Source: CALJFL01 sp039964455
GTDB lineage: Bacteria > Pseudomonadota > Gammaproteobacteria > Pseudomonadales > Halieaceae
Reading direction: 5' to 3'
Length of the DNA: 55,517 nucleotides
Assembly: GCA_039964455.1 (NCBI GenBank)
Contig: JBDVXK010000008.1
Coordinates: forward strand, 1-55,517
Of the stretch, positions 33,232 through 41,372 are shown piece by piece. Numbering within the stretch: the stretch's first letter is position 1; each line of letters begins with the position of its first letter. Made by a program: the position numbers and the translations under genes. Under the pieces are notes generated by a model. That model ran no database searches. It was not told where the DNA came from and saw nothing but the letters and a program-made list of their open reading frames with translations.

Positions 33232-34158
33232 TCAACCGGGAGACCGGACACGCCCCCAGCGGGTATCGATAATCCAGACCGCCAGGAATCCTGCCAGCAT
33301 CATTACCACGCAAAGCATCAACTGCGGATCCTGACCACTCACCGTGAGGTACTCTGCGGGTGAAACGGGGAGCTGTTGCGCCGGCTTCAACTCGCCGTGC
33401 CGGTCAACGACCCATTCAAGGACACGCTTCCACGGCCACACCACGGCAAGGGAGCCAAACAGAAAACCTGTTAGCAGTGCCATAGTGGCCTGGTGGAAAT
33501 GATGCAGCAGCCAGTGCAGCAGCCTGGAGAAAACCAGCAAACCAGTAATGGCGCCAGCACCCAGAACAGCGATGAAGGCGAGATCGAGTGATTTCACAGC
33601 GCCCAATACAGTCGCGTACATGCCCAGCAAGACAAGAATAAAACTGCCGGAAATACCGGGCAGGATCATCGCGCATATCGCGATGAAGCCGGCGATAAAT
33701 ACACTGGACATCCCGAAATCCATATTCACTACAGGAGCAAGGGCAATGGTGAGCGCAAAGGAAATACCAGCAAGCAGGCAAATGATCCTGGGGAGAGCCC
33801 AGCGCTCCACCTGTTTCAGCAGCACCAGGGCCGAGGCCAGTATCAGACCAAAGAAGAAGGCCCACAGTGGCACCGGGTGATTCTCCAATAGCCACGAAAT
33901 AAGTCGAGCCAGTGACACAATACTGGTTGCTATGCCCAGAGCCAGGGCCAGCAGAAACTGGCCGTTCACGTGTTGCCAGGCGGCCTTGATCTGTCCACGC
34001 AGAACCAGCCTCAAACACGCCAGGTCAAACGCCCGAATACTATCGATCAGCGTGTCGTAGATACCGGTAATAAACGCCATTGTGCCGCCCGAGACACCGG
34101 GTACGATATCGGCAGCCCCCATAAGCATACCGCGCAAATACACACCTAAAGAGGTCAT
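33232..34158 (-). CDS. DUF368 membrane protein, candidate undecaprenyl-phosphate translocase (PopT-like)
   Basis: A 308-residue polytopic inner-membrane protein. The family signature GAADIVPGVSGGTMAFITGIYDTL is at the very N terminus and a second inverted copy, AICAMILPGISGSFILVLLGMY, lies in the middle, as in DUF368 (PF04018). Between them lie several hydrophobic helices (about eight in all). DUF368 proteins have been shown in other bacteria to return undecaprenyl phosphate, the lipid carrier for wall and LPS units, across the membrane; applying that here is inference. It sits between pcm (4-nt gap) and nlpD (25-nt gap), inside the conserved rpoS block, in line with an envelope role. Confidence 0.9.
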   Translation of the reverse strand: MTSLGVYLRGMLMGAADIVPGVSGGTMAFITGIYDTLIDSIRAFDLACLRLVLRGQIKAAWQHVNGQFLLALALGIATSIVSLARLISWLLENHPVPLWAFFFGLILASALVLLKQVERWALPRIICLLAGISFALTIALAPVVNMDFGMSSVFIAGFIAICAMILPGISGSFILVLLGMYATVLGAVKSLDLAFIAVLGAGAITGLLVFSRLLHWLLHHFHQATMALLTGFLFGSLAVVWPWKRVLEWVVDRHGELKPAQQLPVSPAEYLTVSGQDPQLMLCVVMMLAGFLAVWIIDTRWGRVRSPG

Positions 34159-34162
34159 GACT

Positions 34163-34825
34163 TCATCTCACTGTGCCTGGACGCAGTGGCACAAAGCGCA
34201 CGGCCTCGACAATTTTTTTGGTGTAACCATCTTCATCACGGGTGACAAGCTGCAACTGCTGGCTCTCACCGCCCACAGGAATCACCAGACGCCCTCCAGG
34301 GCTAAGTTGGCGTAGCAACTCCTCGGGGATTTGTTCGGGGGCGGCAGCACTGAGAATGCCGTCAAAGGGACCTTCCGAGTCCCAGCCCAACATGCCATCG
34401 GCATGGCGCAGGTGCACATTGCGTAATTTCAATCGGCGGATGCGCTGTCTCGCCTTGTCCAGCAAGGGCTTGATACGTTCGACGCCATAAACCTCTCCCA
34501 CCAGCTGGGCCAGCACCGCGGTCTGATAACCGGAACCGGCACCAATCTCCAGCACACGTTTGCGTGGACCATCGGCCAACAAGAGCTCGGTCATGCGGGC
34601 GACAATGTAGGGCTGTGACAGCGTCTGCTGATAGCCTATGGGCAGGGCAGTGTCCTCGTAGGCACGATGCGCCATAGCTTCGTCAAGAAACAGGTGCCTG
34701 GGCGTGGTGCGGATGACATCCAGCACCCCCATATCAGTTATGCCCTGTTCTACCAGCCGCTGTATAAGCCTCTCGCGGGTTCGCTGCGAGGTCATACCAA
34801 TGCCAGTCAGGTCTGCACTATTCAC
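34163..34825 (-). CDS. pcm: Protein-L-isoaspartate O-methyltransferase
   Basis: A 220-residue enzyme that methylates isoaspartyl residues in aged proteins so that they can revert to aspartate. The family segment ALPIGYQQTLSQPYIVARMTELL precedes the SAM motif VLEIGAGSGYQTAVLAQL; VYGVERIKPLLDKARQRI, FDGILSAAAPEQIPEELLRQL and LSPGGRLVIPVG follow in the usual order. Length is normal. Its start overlaps the truD stop by 4 nt, and DUF368 follows. In Escherichia coli and Pseudomonas, surE stands between truD and pcm; here it is absent. Confidence 0.96.
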   Translation of the reverse strand: MNSADLTGIGMTSQRTRERLIQRLVEQGITDMGVLDVIRTTPRHLFLDEAMAHRAYEDTALPIGYQQTLSQPYIVARMTELLLADGPRKRVLEIGAGSGYQTAVLAQLVGEVYGVERIKPLLDKARQRIRRLKLRNVHLRHADGMLGWDSEGPFDGILSAAAPEQIPEELLRQLSPGGRLVIPVGGESQQLQLVTRDEDGYTKKIVEAVRFVPLRPGTVR

Positions 34826-35874
34826 TGCTTGTTACCACTCCCCTGGTCCCCTTCGTCGTACTGTACGAGCTCGTCGACCACCGCCGTGGCGTAACTGCCT
34901 GCCCCCAGGCTGAACTCCAGTATCAGCGTGCCATCATCACAAAACCGCCAGCAAAAGTCATCCGGGATAACCCGGGCCGCGCGATAGGAAAGCGCCAGTC
35001 CCTGAGCCTCAAGAAAAGCAGCTACGCCCTCCTCCCCGGCAACGATAGCCGCCTGTCGCTCATGTACTGTCGCCGATGCCACCGGCTCACCCCTACCCCA
35101 CAGCGGCAAGGCGGGGTGCAGATCACCTGCTTCTGCCCTGGCTGCCAGGTCATCGGCCTCCGGGTCGGCCTGAAAAATACTTCGACTACCGGCCAGCGCG
35201 ACAGCGTCCCCGGGCGCGGGCTGCCACCAGCTGCCATCGCGCACACGTTGAGCCAGCAAGGTGTTAAAACAGATACTGCGCAAAGCCGACAGATACAGCC
35301 CACGCCGGTTTCGTGCAATGCGCCCGCCACCCTCAAGTAACCACTGTCGGGCCTGCGCCAGGGTAGAGCCGTTGCGACCGAAGCGCTGGCGGCCGAAATA
35401 ATTGGGCACCCCGCCGCTGGCAATCAACTGGAGACGGCGCTCCAATTCGGTTTGCTGTGCCTCCACGGCCACCAGTCGCAATACGAACTCATTGGCTCGG
35501 TGCACACCGCGCTTGAGCTTCTTACGATGTCGCTGGCTGCTCAGCACGGTGACTTTGCCGTCGGTCTCCAGTTCCGTCCACTCCGGCTCTGTTCGCCCTG
35601 CCAGGCCGACACTCAGCCACTGACTGGTCACCGCGTTGCGGTCCTTCAGCCCCGAATAGCCAACATCCCGCGCGGGCACACCGCTCAGTTTCGCGACTCG
35701 CTGCACCAGATCCAGGGTATTTAGCTGTCGTTTTTCCAGGCGCAGGAACACGTGCTCGCCCTCGCCGTCGGGCTCAAAGCCCAGGCGCTCGCGAACTTCG
35801 AAATCTTCGGGACTGTGGCGTAATACGGCGAAACCGGGGGGCTGCTCCAGCGCCCGGGGCCAGACCGGGGTCAT
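34822..35874 (-). CDS. truD: tRNA pseudouridine(13) synthase TruD
   Basis: A 350-residue TruD, which isomerises U13 of tRNA-Glu. The catalytic aspartate lies in VGYSGLKDRNAVTSQWLSV (GLKDR motif, about residue 78). The N-terminal FEVRERLGFEPDGEGEHVFL segment and the TruD-specific insertion with VPNYFGRQRFGR are both recognisable. It overlaps ispF upstream and pcm downstream by 4 nt each, so translation of ispF, truD and pcm is probably coupled. Confidence 0.96.
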   Translation of the reverse strand: MTPVWPRALEQPPGFAVLRHSPEDFEVRERLGFEPDGEGEHVFLRLEKRQLNTLDLVQRVAKLSGVPARDVGYSGLKDRNAVTSQWLSVGLAGRTEPEWTELETDGKVTVLSSQRHRKKLKRGVHRANEFVLRLVAVEAQQTELERRLQLIASGGVPNYFGRQRFGRNGSTLAQARQWLLEGGGRIARNRRGLYLSALRSICFNTLLAQRVRDGSWWQPAPGDAVALAGSRSIFQADPEADDLAARAEAGDLHPALPLWGRGEPVASATVHERQAAIVAGEEGVAAFLEAQGLALSYRAARVIPDDFCWRFCDDGTLILEFSLGAGSYATAVVDELVQYDEGDQGSGNKQ

Positions 35875-36350
35875 GTGTCGATCGCTGCCAGCAATACCAC
35901 TGCGTGCGCCGCTATACCTTCTTCCCTGCCAGTAAAGCCGAGGCCCTCGGTCGTGGTTGCCTTGATATTGACCTGCCCACGTTCGGCGCCAAGGTCTGCG
36001 GCTAAATTACGGCACATGGCTTCAATGTGGGGGGCCATACGAGGCGCTTGGGCGACCAGCGTGACATCGAGATTAGCCAGCGCAAGATTTGCATCTATCA
36101 ATAATTGCGACACCCTGCGCAACAGTATGCGACTGTCGATATCAGCATTCGCGGCCTCTGTGTCAGGAAAGTGATGGCCAATGTCGCCTGCACCCAGCGC
36201 GCCCAGCAAAGCATCGCAAACTGCGTGAATCAGCACATCGCCGTCGGAGTGCGCCAGCAAACTGCTGTGATGGCTGATGGTTACCCCGCCTAGAACGACA
36301 TGGTCGCCTTCGGTAAAGCGATGTACATCATATCCGTGCCCTATGCGCAT
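35871..36350 (-). CDS. ispF: 2-C-methyl-D-erythritol 2,4-cyclodiphosphate synthase
   Basis: A 159-residue IspF of the MEP isoprenoid pathway, forming the cyclic diphosphate from CDP-methylerythritol phosphate. MRIGHGYDVHRF at the N terminus provides the Asp-x-His zinc ligands, followed by HSDGDVLIHAVCDALLGA and DIGHHFPD; the end TTEGLGFTGREEGIAAHAVVL is typical. The frame is open 243 nt further upstream, through ispD, but the conserved N terminus fixes ATG 36350. ispD, the enzyme two steps earlier, ends 11 nt upstream, and truD overlaps the 3' end by 4 nt. Confidence 0.97.
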   Translation of the reverse strand: MRIGHGYDVHRFTEGDHVVLGGVTISHHSSLLAHSDGDVLIHAVCDALLGALGAGDIGHHFPDTEAANADIDSRILLRRVSQLLIDANLALANLDVTLVAQAPRMAPHIEAMCRNLAADLGAERGQVNIKATTTEGLGFTGREEGIAAHAVVLLAAIDT

Positions 36351-36361
36351 TTTTGCAACCC

Positions 36362-37081
36362 TTAGTTTTCGGCGCGCTGGTCGGCGCTGTCGAGGTAAAA
36401 AGCAGCCAATTTGAGATCGGCGGGTTGGGTGACCTTCAGATTGCTTCTCTCCCCGGCAACCAGCCACACCGGATGGCCACAGCGCTCCATGGCGGAGGCC
36501 TCGTCGGTGACTTCCCAGCCATTGGCACTCGCTTCGCGCAAAGCGTCTTGCAGCTCGCCAAAGCGAAACGCCTGCGGTGTCTGGGCACGCCAAAGCGCGG
36601 AGCGATCAACGGTGGCTACCACCTGCCCGCGCGCGTCGGCCTGTTTAACCGTATCCGCTACCGGTTCTGCCAAGATGGCACCGCCAGTATCAAGGGAGGC
36701 CGTCTGCTGCAGTAGGCGCTGCAACGCGCCCCTATCGAGACAGGGGCGAGCAGCATCATGCACCAGCACCCAGTCATCGCTTGCAGCGCCCAGAGTCGCC
36801 AGTCCATCCAGGCCAGCCAGAACCGAATCACTGCGCTCGGCGCCGCCGGTTACCGCTACCACCCGTTCGTCGGCCATTACTGGCAGGCCCTGGGCAATGT
36901 CATCCGCATCGGGCAGAGCCACCACCACGGCCTGCACCGCAGGCAGCCTCAGCAGAGACAACAGGCTATGCTCCAGAACGGTGCGACCATGCAGGGGCAG
37001 ATATTGTTTTGGTGTGGCGCTGGCCATGCGGCTCCCGCGGCCAGCAGCAGGCACGACGGCCCAACAACGTTCAGTAATCAC
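36362..37081 (-). CDS. ispD: 2-C-methyl-D-erythritol 4-phosphate cytidylyltransferase
   Basis: A 239-residue IspD, which makes CDP-methylerythritol in the MEP pathway. The nucleotide-binding motif VVPAAGRGSRM and TPKQYLPLHGRTVLEHSL open the protein; VLVHDAARPCLDRGALQRL and the GWEVTDEASAMERCGHPVWLV block follow, as in the family. It overlaps ftsB by 4 nt (ATGA type), the arrangement seen in many gammaproteobacteria, and precedes ispF. Confidence 0.96.
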   Translation of the reverse strand: MITERCWAVVPAAGRGSRMASATPKQYLPLHGRTVLEHSLLSLLRLPAVQAVVVALPDADDIAQGLPVMADERVVAVTGGAERSDSVLAGLDGLATLGAASDDWVLVHDAARPCLDRGALQRLLQQTASLDTGGAILAEPVADTVKQADARGQVVATVDRSALWRAQTPQAFRFGELQDALREASANGWEVTDEASAMERCGHPVWLVAGERSNLKVTQPADLKLAAFYLDSADQRAEN

Positions 37082-37392
37082 TCTTGCTCTCGGGAGGGCG
37101 CAGCGCGGTCGCGCTCATCCTTATCAACAAACTGGTAAAAGACCTCTCCCTCGCGGATCAGCCCGAGTTGCTCGCGAGCCCGCTGCTCCACGCCATCGTT
37201 GCCGTTTTGAAGGTTGAGGACTTCCCGCTCCAGAATCTCGTTACGGGCCTCAAGCGCCTGGTTTACGGCTGTTTGCTCATCTACCTGCAGCTCCAATCGT
37301 TTCATTTCTGCCAAACTGCCCTCGGCGATCCACAACCGGTACTGGAGCATGCCCAGTACCAGTATCAATATCGCCAGCAGCCAACGAAGCAT
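37078..37392 (-). CDS. ftsB: Cell division protein FtsB
   Basis: About 104 residues. A short cytoplasmic end is followed by one transmembrane helix (WLLAILILVLGMLQYRLWI), then a periplasmic coiled coil with heptad leucines (LAEMKRLELQVDEQTAVNQALEARNEILEREVLNL, not all shown as core), then the conserved EQRAREQLGLIREGEVFYQFV. FtsB forms the FtsQLB complex that triggers septal wall synthesis. The frame is open to 37458 inside eno, but ATG 37392 gives the family N terminus MLRWLL. It lies 7 nt after eno and overlaps ispD, the usual order. Confidence 0.95.
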   Translation of the reverse strand: MLRWLLAILILVLGMLQYRLWIAEGSLAEMKRLELQVDEQTAVNQALEARNEILEREVLNLQNGNDGVEQRAREQLGLIREGEVFYQFVDKDERDRAAPSREQE

Positions 37393-37399
37393 CGCAGGC

Positions 37400-38686
37400 T
37401 TAGCGGGAGATTTCCGCAAGCCCCCGATAAGGAGCTGACGATCCCAGTTCTGCTTCAATGCGCAGCAAGCGGTTGTACTTGGCCACTCGATCCGAACGGC
37501 ACAATGAGCCGGTCTTGATCTGCCCGGCCGCGGTAGCTACCGCCAAATCGGCGATTGTCGTATCTTCAGTTTCACCCGAACGGTGCGAGATCACCGCGGT
37601 GTAACCGGCAGCTTTCGCCATGGCGATCGCATCCAGTGTTTCGCTCAGGCTGCCGATCTGGTTGAACTTGATAAGGATAGAATTGGCGACGCCCATATCG
37701 ATGCCCTGCTTGAGTATCTTGGTGTTGGTGACAAAAAGGTCATCACCCACCAATTGCACTGAGTCACCAATTTTATCGGTGAGCAATTTCCAGCCATCCC
37801 AATCCGATTCGTCCAGGCCGTCCTCAATTGAAATTATGGGGTGAGCCCGAGACAGATCGGCCAGATAATCGCTGAACTGATCACTACTGAACTGCTTACC
37901 CTCTCCCGCAAGGTCGTACACGCCGTCGCGATAAAACTCGGACGCAGCGCAATCAAGCGCCAGCGTGATATCGGTACCCAGCTTGTAGCCGGCATTGGCC
38001 ACCGCTTCAGCGATCACCTCCAGCGCTGCCTCATTGGAAGGCAAGTCAGGCGCAAATCCGCCCTCGTCACCGACTGAGGTACTCAGGCCACGGGCTGAGA
38101 GTACTTTCTTAAGGTGATGGAAAATTTCTGCACCCGCGCGCAGGGCCTCTGCGAACGTGGGGGCCGCCACCGGCTGAACCATAAATTCCTGTATATCCAC
38201 GTTATTGTCGGCATGCTCGCCGCCATTGAGGATATTCATCATCGGTACCGGCATGGTGAATTCGGTGGTGCCGTTAATATCTGCTATGTGCTGGTACAGA
38301 GGCACCTTGCGAACACTCGCTGCCGCTTTCGCTGCTGCCAGTGAGACTGCCAGTATCGCATTGGCACCAAACTTCGCTTTGTTCTCCGTGCCATCTGCCT
38401 CGATCATGGCTGCATCCAGGGCGCGCTGGTCGGTGGCGTCAGTACCAACAAGCAATTCGCGAATGGGGCCGTTGATATGCTCTACAGCAGCCAACACTCC
38501 CTTACCCAGGTATCGGCCCGCATCACCGTCGCGTAATTCCAGGGCCTCACGGGACCCCGTTGAGGCACCCGAGGGCGCGCAAGCTGCTCCCATGTCGCCA
38601 GACTCCAGGGTCACCTCGGCCATAACGGTCGGGTTGCCGCGGGAATCCATGACCTCGAAGGCCTGTATATTGGCGATGTTGCTCAT
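37400..38686 (-). CDS. eno: Enolase
   Basis: A 428-residue enolase, converting 2-phosphoglycerate to phosphoenolpyruvate; it is also part of the RNA degradosome in many gammaproteobacteria. EVMDSRGNPTVMAEV is at the N terminus, GASTGSREALELRDGD bears the loop that closes on substrate, DEGGFAPDLPSNEAALE and SIEDGLDESDWDGW supply metal ligands, and the signature LIKFNQIGSLSETLDAI with SHRSGETEDTTIADLAV completes the site. Length is normal. It lies between kdsA (24-nt gap) and ftsB. Confidence 0.98.
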   Translation of the reverse strand: MSNIANIQAFEVMDSRGNPTVMAEVTLESGDMGAACAPSGASTGSREALELRDGDAGRYLGKGVLAAVEHINGPIRELLVGTDATDQRALDAAMIEADGTENKAKFGANAILAVSLAAAKAAASVRKVPLYQHIADINGTTEFTMPVPMMNILNGGEHADNNVDIQEFMVQPVAAPTFAEALRAGAEIFHHLKKVLSARGLSTSVGDEGGFAPDLPSNEAALEVIAEAVANAGYKLGTDITLALDCAASEFYRDGVYDLAGEGKQFSSDQFSDYLADLSRAHPIISIEDGLDESDWDGWKLLTDKIGDSVQLVGDDLFVTNTKILKQGIDMGVANSILIKFNQIGSLSETLDAIAMAKAAGYTAVISHRSGETEDTTIADLAVATAAGQIKTGSLCRSDRVAKYNRLLRIEAELGSSAPYRGLAEISR

Positions 38687-38710
38687 TTATCTACTCCGTA
38701 GTTCAGGTGT

Positions 38711-39562
38711 TTAATCAATTGACAGCTCAGGAAGGCCCTTGACGACATCGTCTATGGCTTTGACCTGCACAAGAAATGGCTCTAGTTGCTCCAGTGGCAG
38801 CGCACTGGGGCCGTCGCACAGGGCATTATCGGGGTCAGGGTGCGCCTCAAGAAACAGGCCCGCCAGCCCCGTGGCCATACCCGCCCGGGCCAGCCCGGTG
38901 ACCTGGCCTCGGCGTCCGCCAGATGCGGCACCGCCGGGGTCGCGACACTGCAGGGCGTGGGTTACATCAAAGACAAGCGGGATATTGGCGCAGCGCCGCT
39001 TCATCACACCGAAACCCAGCATATCCACAACCAGGTTGTCATAACCGAAATTACTGCCACGCTCGCACAGCATCACACGATCATTACCGCACTCGGCAAA
39101 CTTTTCCACGATATTGCCCATCTGCTCAGGGCTGAGAAACTGTGGCTTCTTGATATTGATCGCAGACCCGGTCGCCGCCAAGGCCTCAACCAGATCAGTC
39201 TGGCGGGCGAGAAAGGCCGGCAACTGCAAAATATCGCAAACCTCCGCCACCGGTGCAGCTTGCTCCGGGGTGTGCACATCGGTGATCACAGGCACACCAT
39301 GGGTCTCTTTTACCTCGGCCAGAATTGCCAGTCCTTCATCAAGCCCAGGCCCGCGATAGGAATGAATAGAGGATCGGTTGGCCTTGTCGAAGGAGGCTTT
39401 GAATACATAGGGAATAGACAGTTTTTCGCACACCTGGGCAAAGTGTGCCGCGGTAGCGAGCGCAAGTTCGCGGCTCTCAAGCACATTCAACCCGCCCATG
39501 AGTACGAAGGGCAGCGTATTGCCAAACTCAATAGCGCCTACCGATACATTGGGGCTGCTCAT
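38711..39562 (-). CDS. kdsA: 3-deoxy-8-phosphooctulonate synthase (Kdo-8-phosphate synthase)
   Basis: A 283-residue KdsA, condensing phosphoenolpyruvate with arabinose 5-phosphate for the Kdo sugar of LPS. VLMGGLNVLESRELALATA, KASFDKANRSSIHSYRGPG, VITDVHTPEQAAPVAEVCD, LQLPAFLARQTDLVEALA and FDVTHALQCRDPGG follow the family order. The N in FDKANRSS together with the ITDVHT site is typical of the metal-independent type; I do not claim this firmly. It lies between pyrG and eno, in the usual gammaproteobacterial order, and shows that the cell makes LPS. Confidence 0.97.
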   Translation of the reverse strand: MSSPNVSVGAIEFGNTLPFVLMGGLNVLESRELALATAAHFAQVCEKLSIPYVFKASFDKANRSSIHSYRGPGLDEGLAILAEVKETHGVPVITDVHTPEQAAPVAEVCDILQLPAFLARQTDLVEALAATGSAINIKKPQFLSPEQMGNIVEKFAECGNDRVMLCERGSNFGYDNLVVDMLGFGVMKRRCANIPLVFDVTHALQCRDPGGAASGGRRGQVTGLARAGMATGLAGLFLEAHPDPDNALCDGPSALPLEQLEPFLVQVKAIDDVVKGLPELSID

Positions 39563-39613
39563 CAGGCTATCTCTGCGCAGAGCGGCAACGCGGCGTTAGC
39601 AAAATTCGCCGCT

Positions 39614-41242
39614 TTAACCACGGGCATGCTCCAGCGCCGCTTCGATGTAGCTGGTAAACAATGGATGCCCACCGCGAGGGCGCGATGTAAATTCAGGGTG
39701 AAACTGGCAGGCCACAAACCAGGGGTGCTCAGGCAGCTCGATCATCTCTACCAGCGAGCGATCTGCCGACCACCCCCCAACACGCACACCGGCCGCCTGT
39801 AGCTGCTCCACATAATTGTTGTTGATTTCATAACGATGGCGATGGCGCTCCATGACCGAGTCCTCACCATAGATATCGCGAACCTTACTGCCGTCTTCCA
39901 GATGGCATTGCTGAGCACCCAGACGCATGGTGCCGCCCATATCAGAACTCTCATCACGTTGCTGGGTACTGCCGTCGGCATTCTGCCATTCGGTTATCAG
40001 TGCCACGATGGGATGCGGGGTTGTCTGCTGCATTTCGGTGGAGTGAGCGCCGGCCAGGTCGCAGACATTGCGGGCATACTCAACCAGGGCGACGTGCATA
40101 CCCAGGCATATCCCCAGGAACGGAATATTGTTCTCGCGCGCATACTGCACGGCTGTGATCTTGCCCTCTACACCGCGGTCGCCAAAGCCGCCCGGGACCA
40201 AAATGGCATCTACACCCTCCAGCACACCAGTGCCATTGCGTTCGATTTCCTCGGCGTCAATATGCTCGATACTCACTTTCGCCCGGGTTTGCAAACCCGC
40301 GTGGTCCAGCGCCTCATTCAGCGACTTGTAGGCGTCCAGCAAATCCATGTATTTGCCGACCATGGCAACCCGCACGCTTCCCACCGGGTCGCAGAAGTTA
40401 CGCTCCAGCACATCGTCCCACTCTGCCAAATCGGCCGGCGGGCAATCCAGATTGAAGCGCTCGACGACAAAGTCGTCCAGGCCCTGGCCATGGAGGGCGC
40501 CGGGGATGCGGTAGATCGTATCCGCGTCCAGCAGCGGAATTACCGCCCGCTCTTCGACATTGGTGAAAAGGGAGATCTTTTTGCGCGCGCTCTCTTCAAT
40601 TTCCACTGAGCAACGACACAGCAAAATGTCTGGCTGCAAGCCAATAGAGCGAAGTTCTTTCACCGAGTGCTGGGTAGGCTTGGTTTTAATCTCCCCGGCA
40701 GTGGCGATATAGGGCACCAGTGTCAGGTGCATCAGCAGGGCCCGGTTGGCGCCCATCTCTACCTTCAGCTGTCTGGCAGCCTCCAGAAATGGCAGTCCCT
40801 CGATATCACCGACGGTACCGCCTATCTCGATCACGGCGACATCTGCGTCTCCGGCGCCAAGCACGACCCGCCGTTTGATCTCATCAGTGATATGCGGAAT
40901 AACCTGAACTGTGCCACCCAGGTAGTCTCCGCGACGTTCTTTACGCAGAACCGTGTTGTACACGCGCCCGGTGGTGAAGTTGTTACTGCGCTTCATGGTG
41001 GTGCGGGTGAAACGCTCATAGTGACCCAGGTCGAGGTCGGTCTCGGCACCATCTTCGGTAACGAATACCTCGCCGTGCTGAAATGGGCTCATCGTCCCAG
41101 GGTCGACGTTAATATAGGGGTCCAGTTTTAGCAGAGTGACCTTCAGGCCTCTGGCTTCCAGAACTGCCGCCAGGGACGCGGCTGCGATTCCCTTGCCAAG
41201 AGAAGAAACCACACCACCTGTGACGAAAACATAACGCGTCAT
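39614..41242 (-). CDS. pyrG: CTP synthase
   Basis: A 542-residue glutamine-hydrolysing CTP synthase (UTP + ATP + Gln to CTP). The N-terminal synthase domain begins RYVFVTGGVVSSLGKGIAAAS (P-loop) and has LDPYINVDPGTMSPFQHGEV and EIGGTVGDIEGLPFLEA. The C-terminal class I amidotransferase domain holds the catalytic Cys in PFLGICLGMH and the His-x-Glu in ACQFHPEFTSRPRGGHPLF. The length is standard. A 130-nt gap separates it from tilS upstream, with an AT-rich stretch (41252-41266) and AAGG before the ATG, so it may have its own promoter. Confidence 0.98.
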   Translation of the reverse strand: MTRYVFVTGGVVSSLGKGIAAASLAAVLEARGLKVTLLKLDPYINVDPGTMSPFQHGEVFVTEDGAETDLDLGHYERFTRTTMKRSNNFTTGRVYNTVLRKERRGDYLGGTVQVIPHITDEIKRRVVLGAGDADVAVIEIGGTVGDIEGLPFLEAARQLKVEMGANRALLMHLTLVPYIATAGEIKTKPTQHSVKELRSIGLQPDILLCRCSVEIEESARKKISLFTNVEERAVIPLLDADTIYRIPGALHGQGLDDFVVERFNLDCPPADLAEWDDVLERNFCDPVGSVRVAMVGKYMDLLDAYKSLNEALDHAGLQTRAKVSIEHIDAEEIERNGTGVLEGVDAILVPGGFGDRGVEGKITAVQYARENNIPFLGICLGMHVALVEYARNVCDLAGAHSTEMQQTTPHPIVALITEWQNADGSTQQRDESSDMGGTMRLGAQQCHLEDGSKVRDIYGEDSVMERHRHRYEINNNYVEQLQAAGVRVGGWSADRSLVEMIELPEHPWFVACQFHPEFTSRPRGGHPLFTSYIEAALEHARG

Positions 41243-41372
41243 GAAAAGCCTTTATATACGCTGTATTTCTGGACTTGCCTGATTCGCGCGAAACGAGAAG
41301 AACGACGCTTCAAATGGGGCGCGAGACCTGCAAAAAGATGGGAAATCAGATTAACAGAAAGCCCTTGTCAGC

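Noticed and set aside
35871..36593. Extended ispF frame of 240 codons
   Set aside because: The first 81 codons read through ispD in another frame and have no similarity to IspF; the conserved MRIGHGYDVHRF start fixes ATG 36350.
38786..39802. 338-codon plus-strand frame opposite kdsA and the end of pyrG
   Set aside because: It is a shadow of two strongly conserved minus-strand genes and spans their boundary; its translation shows no recognisable domain.
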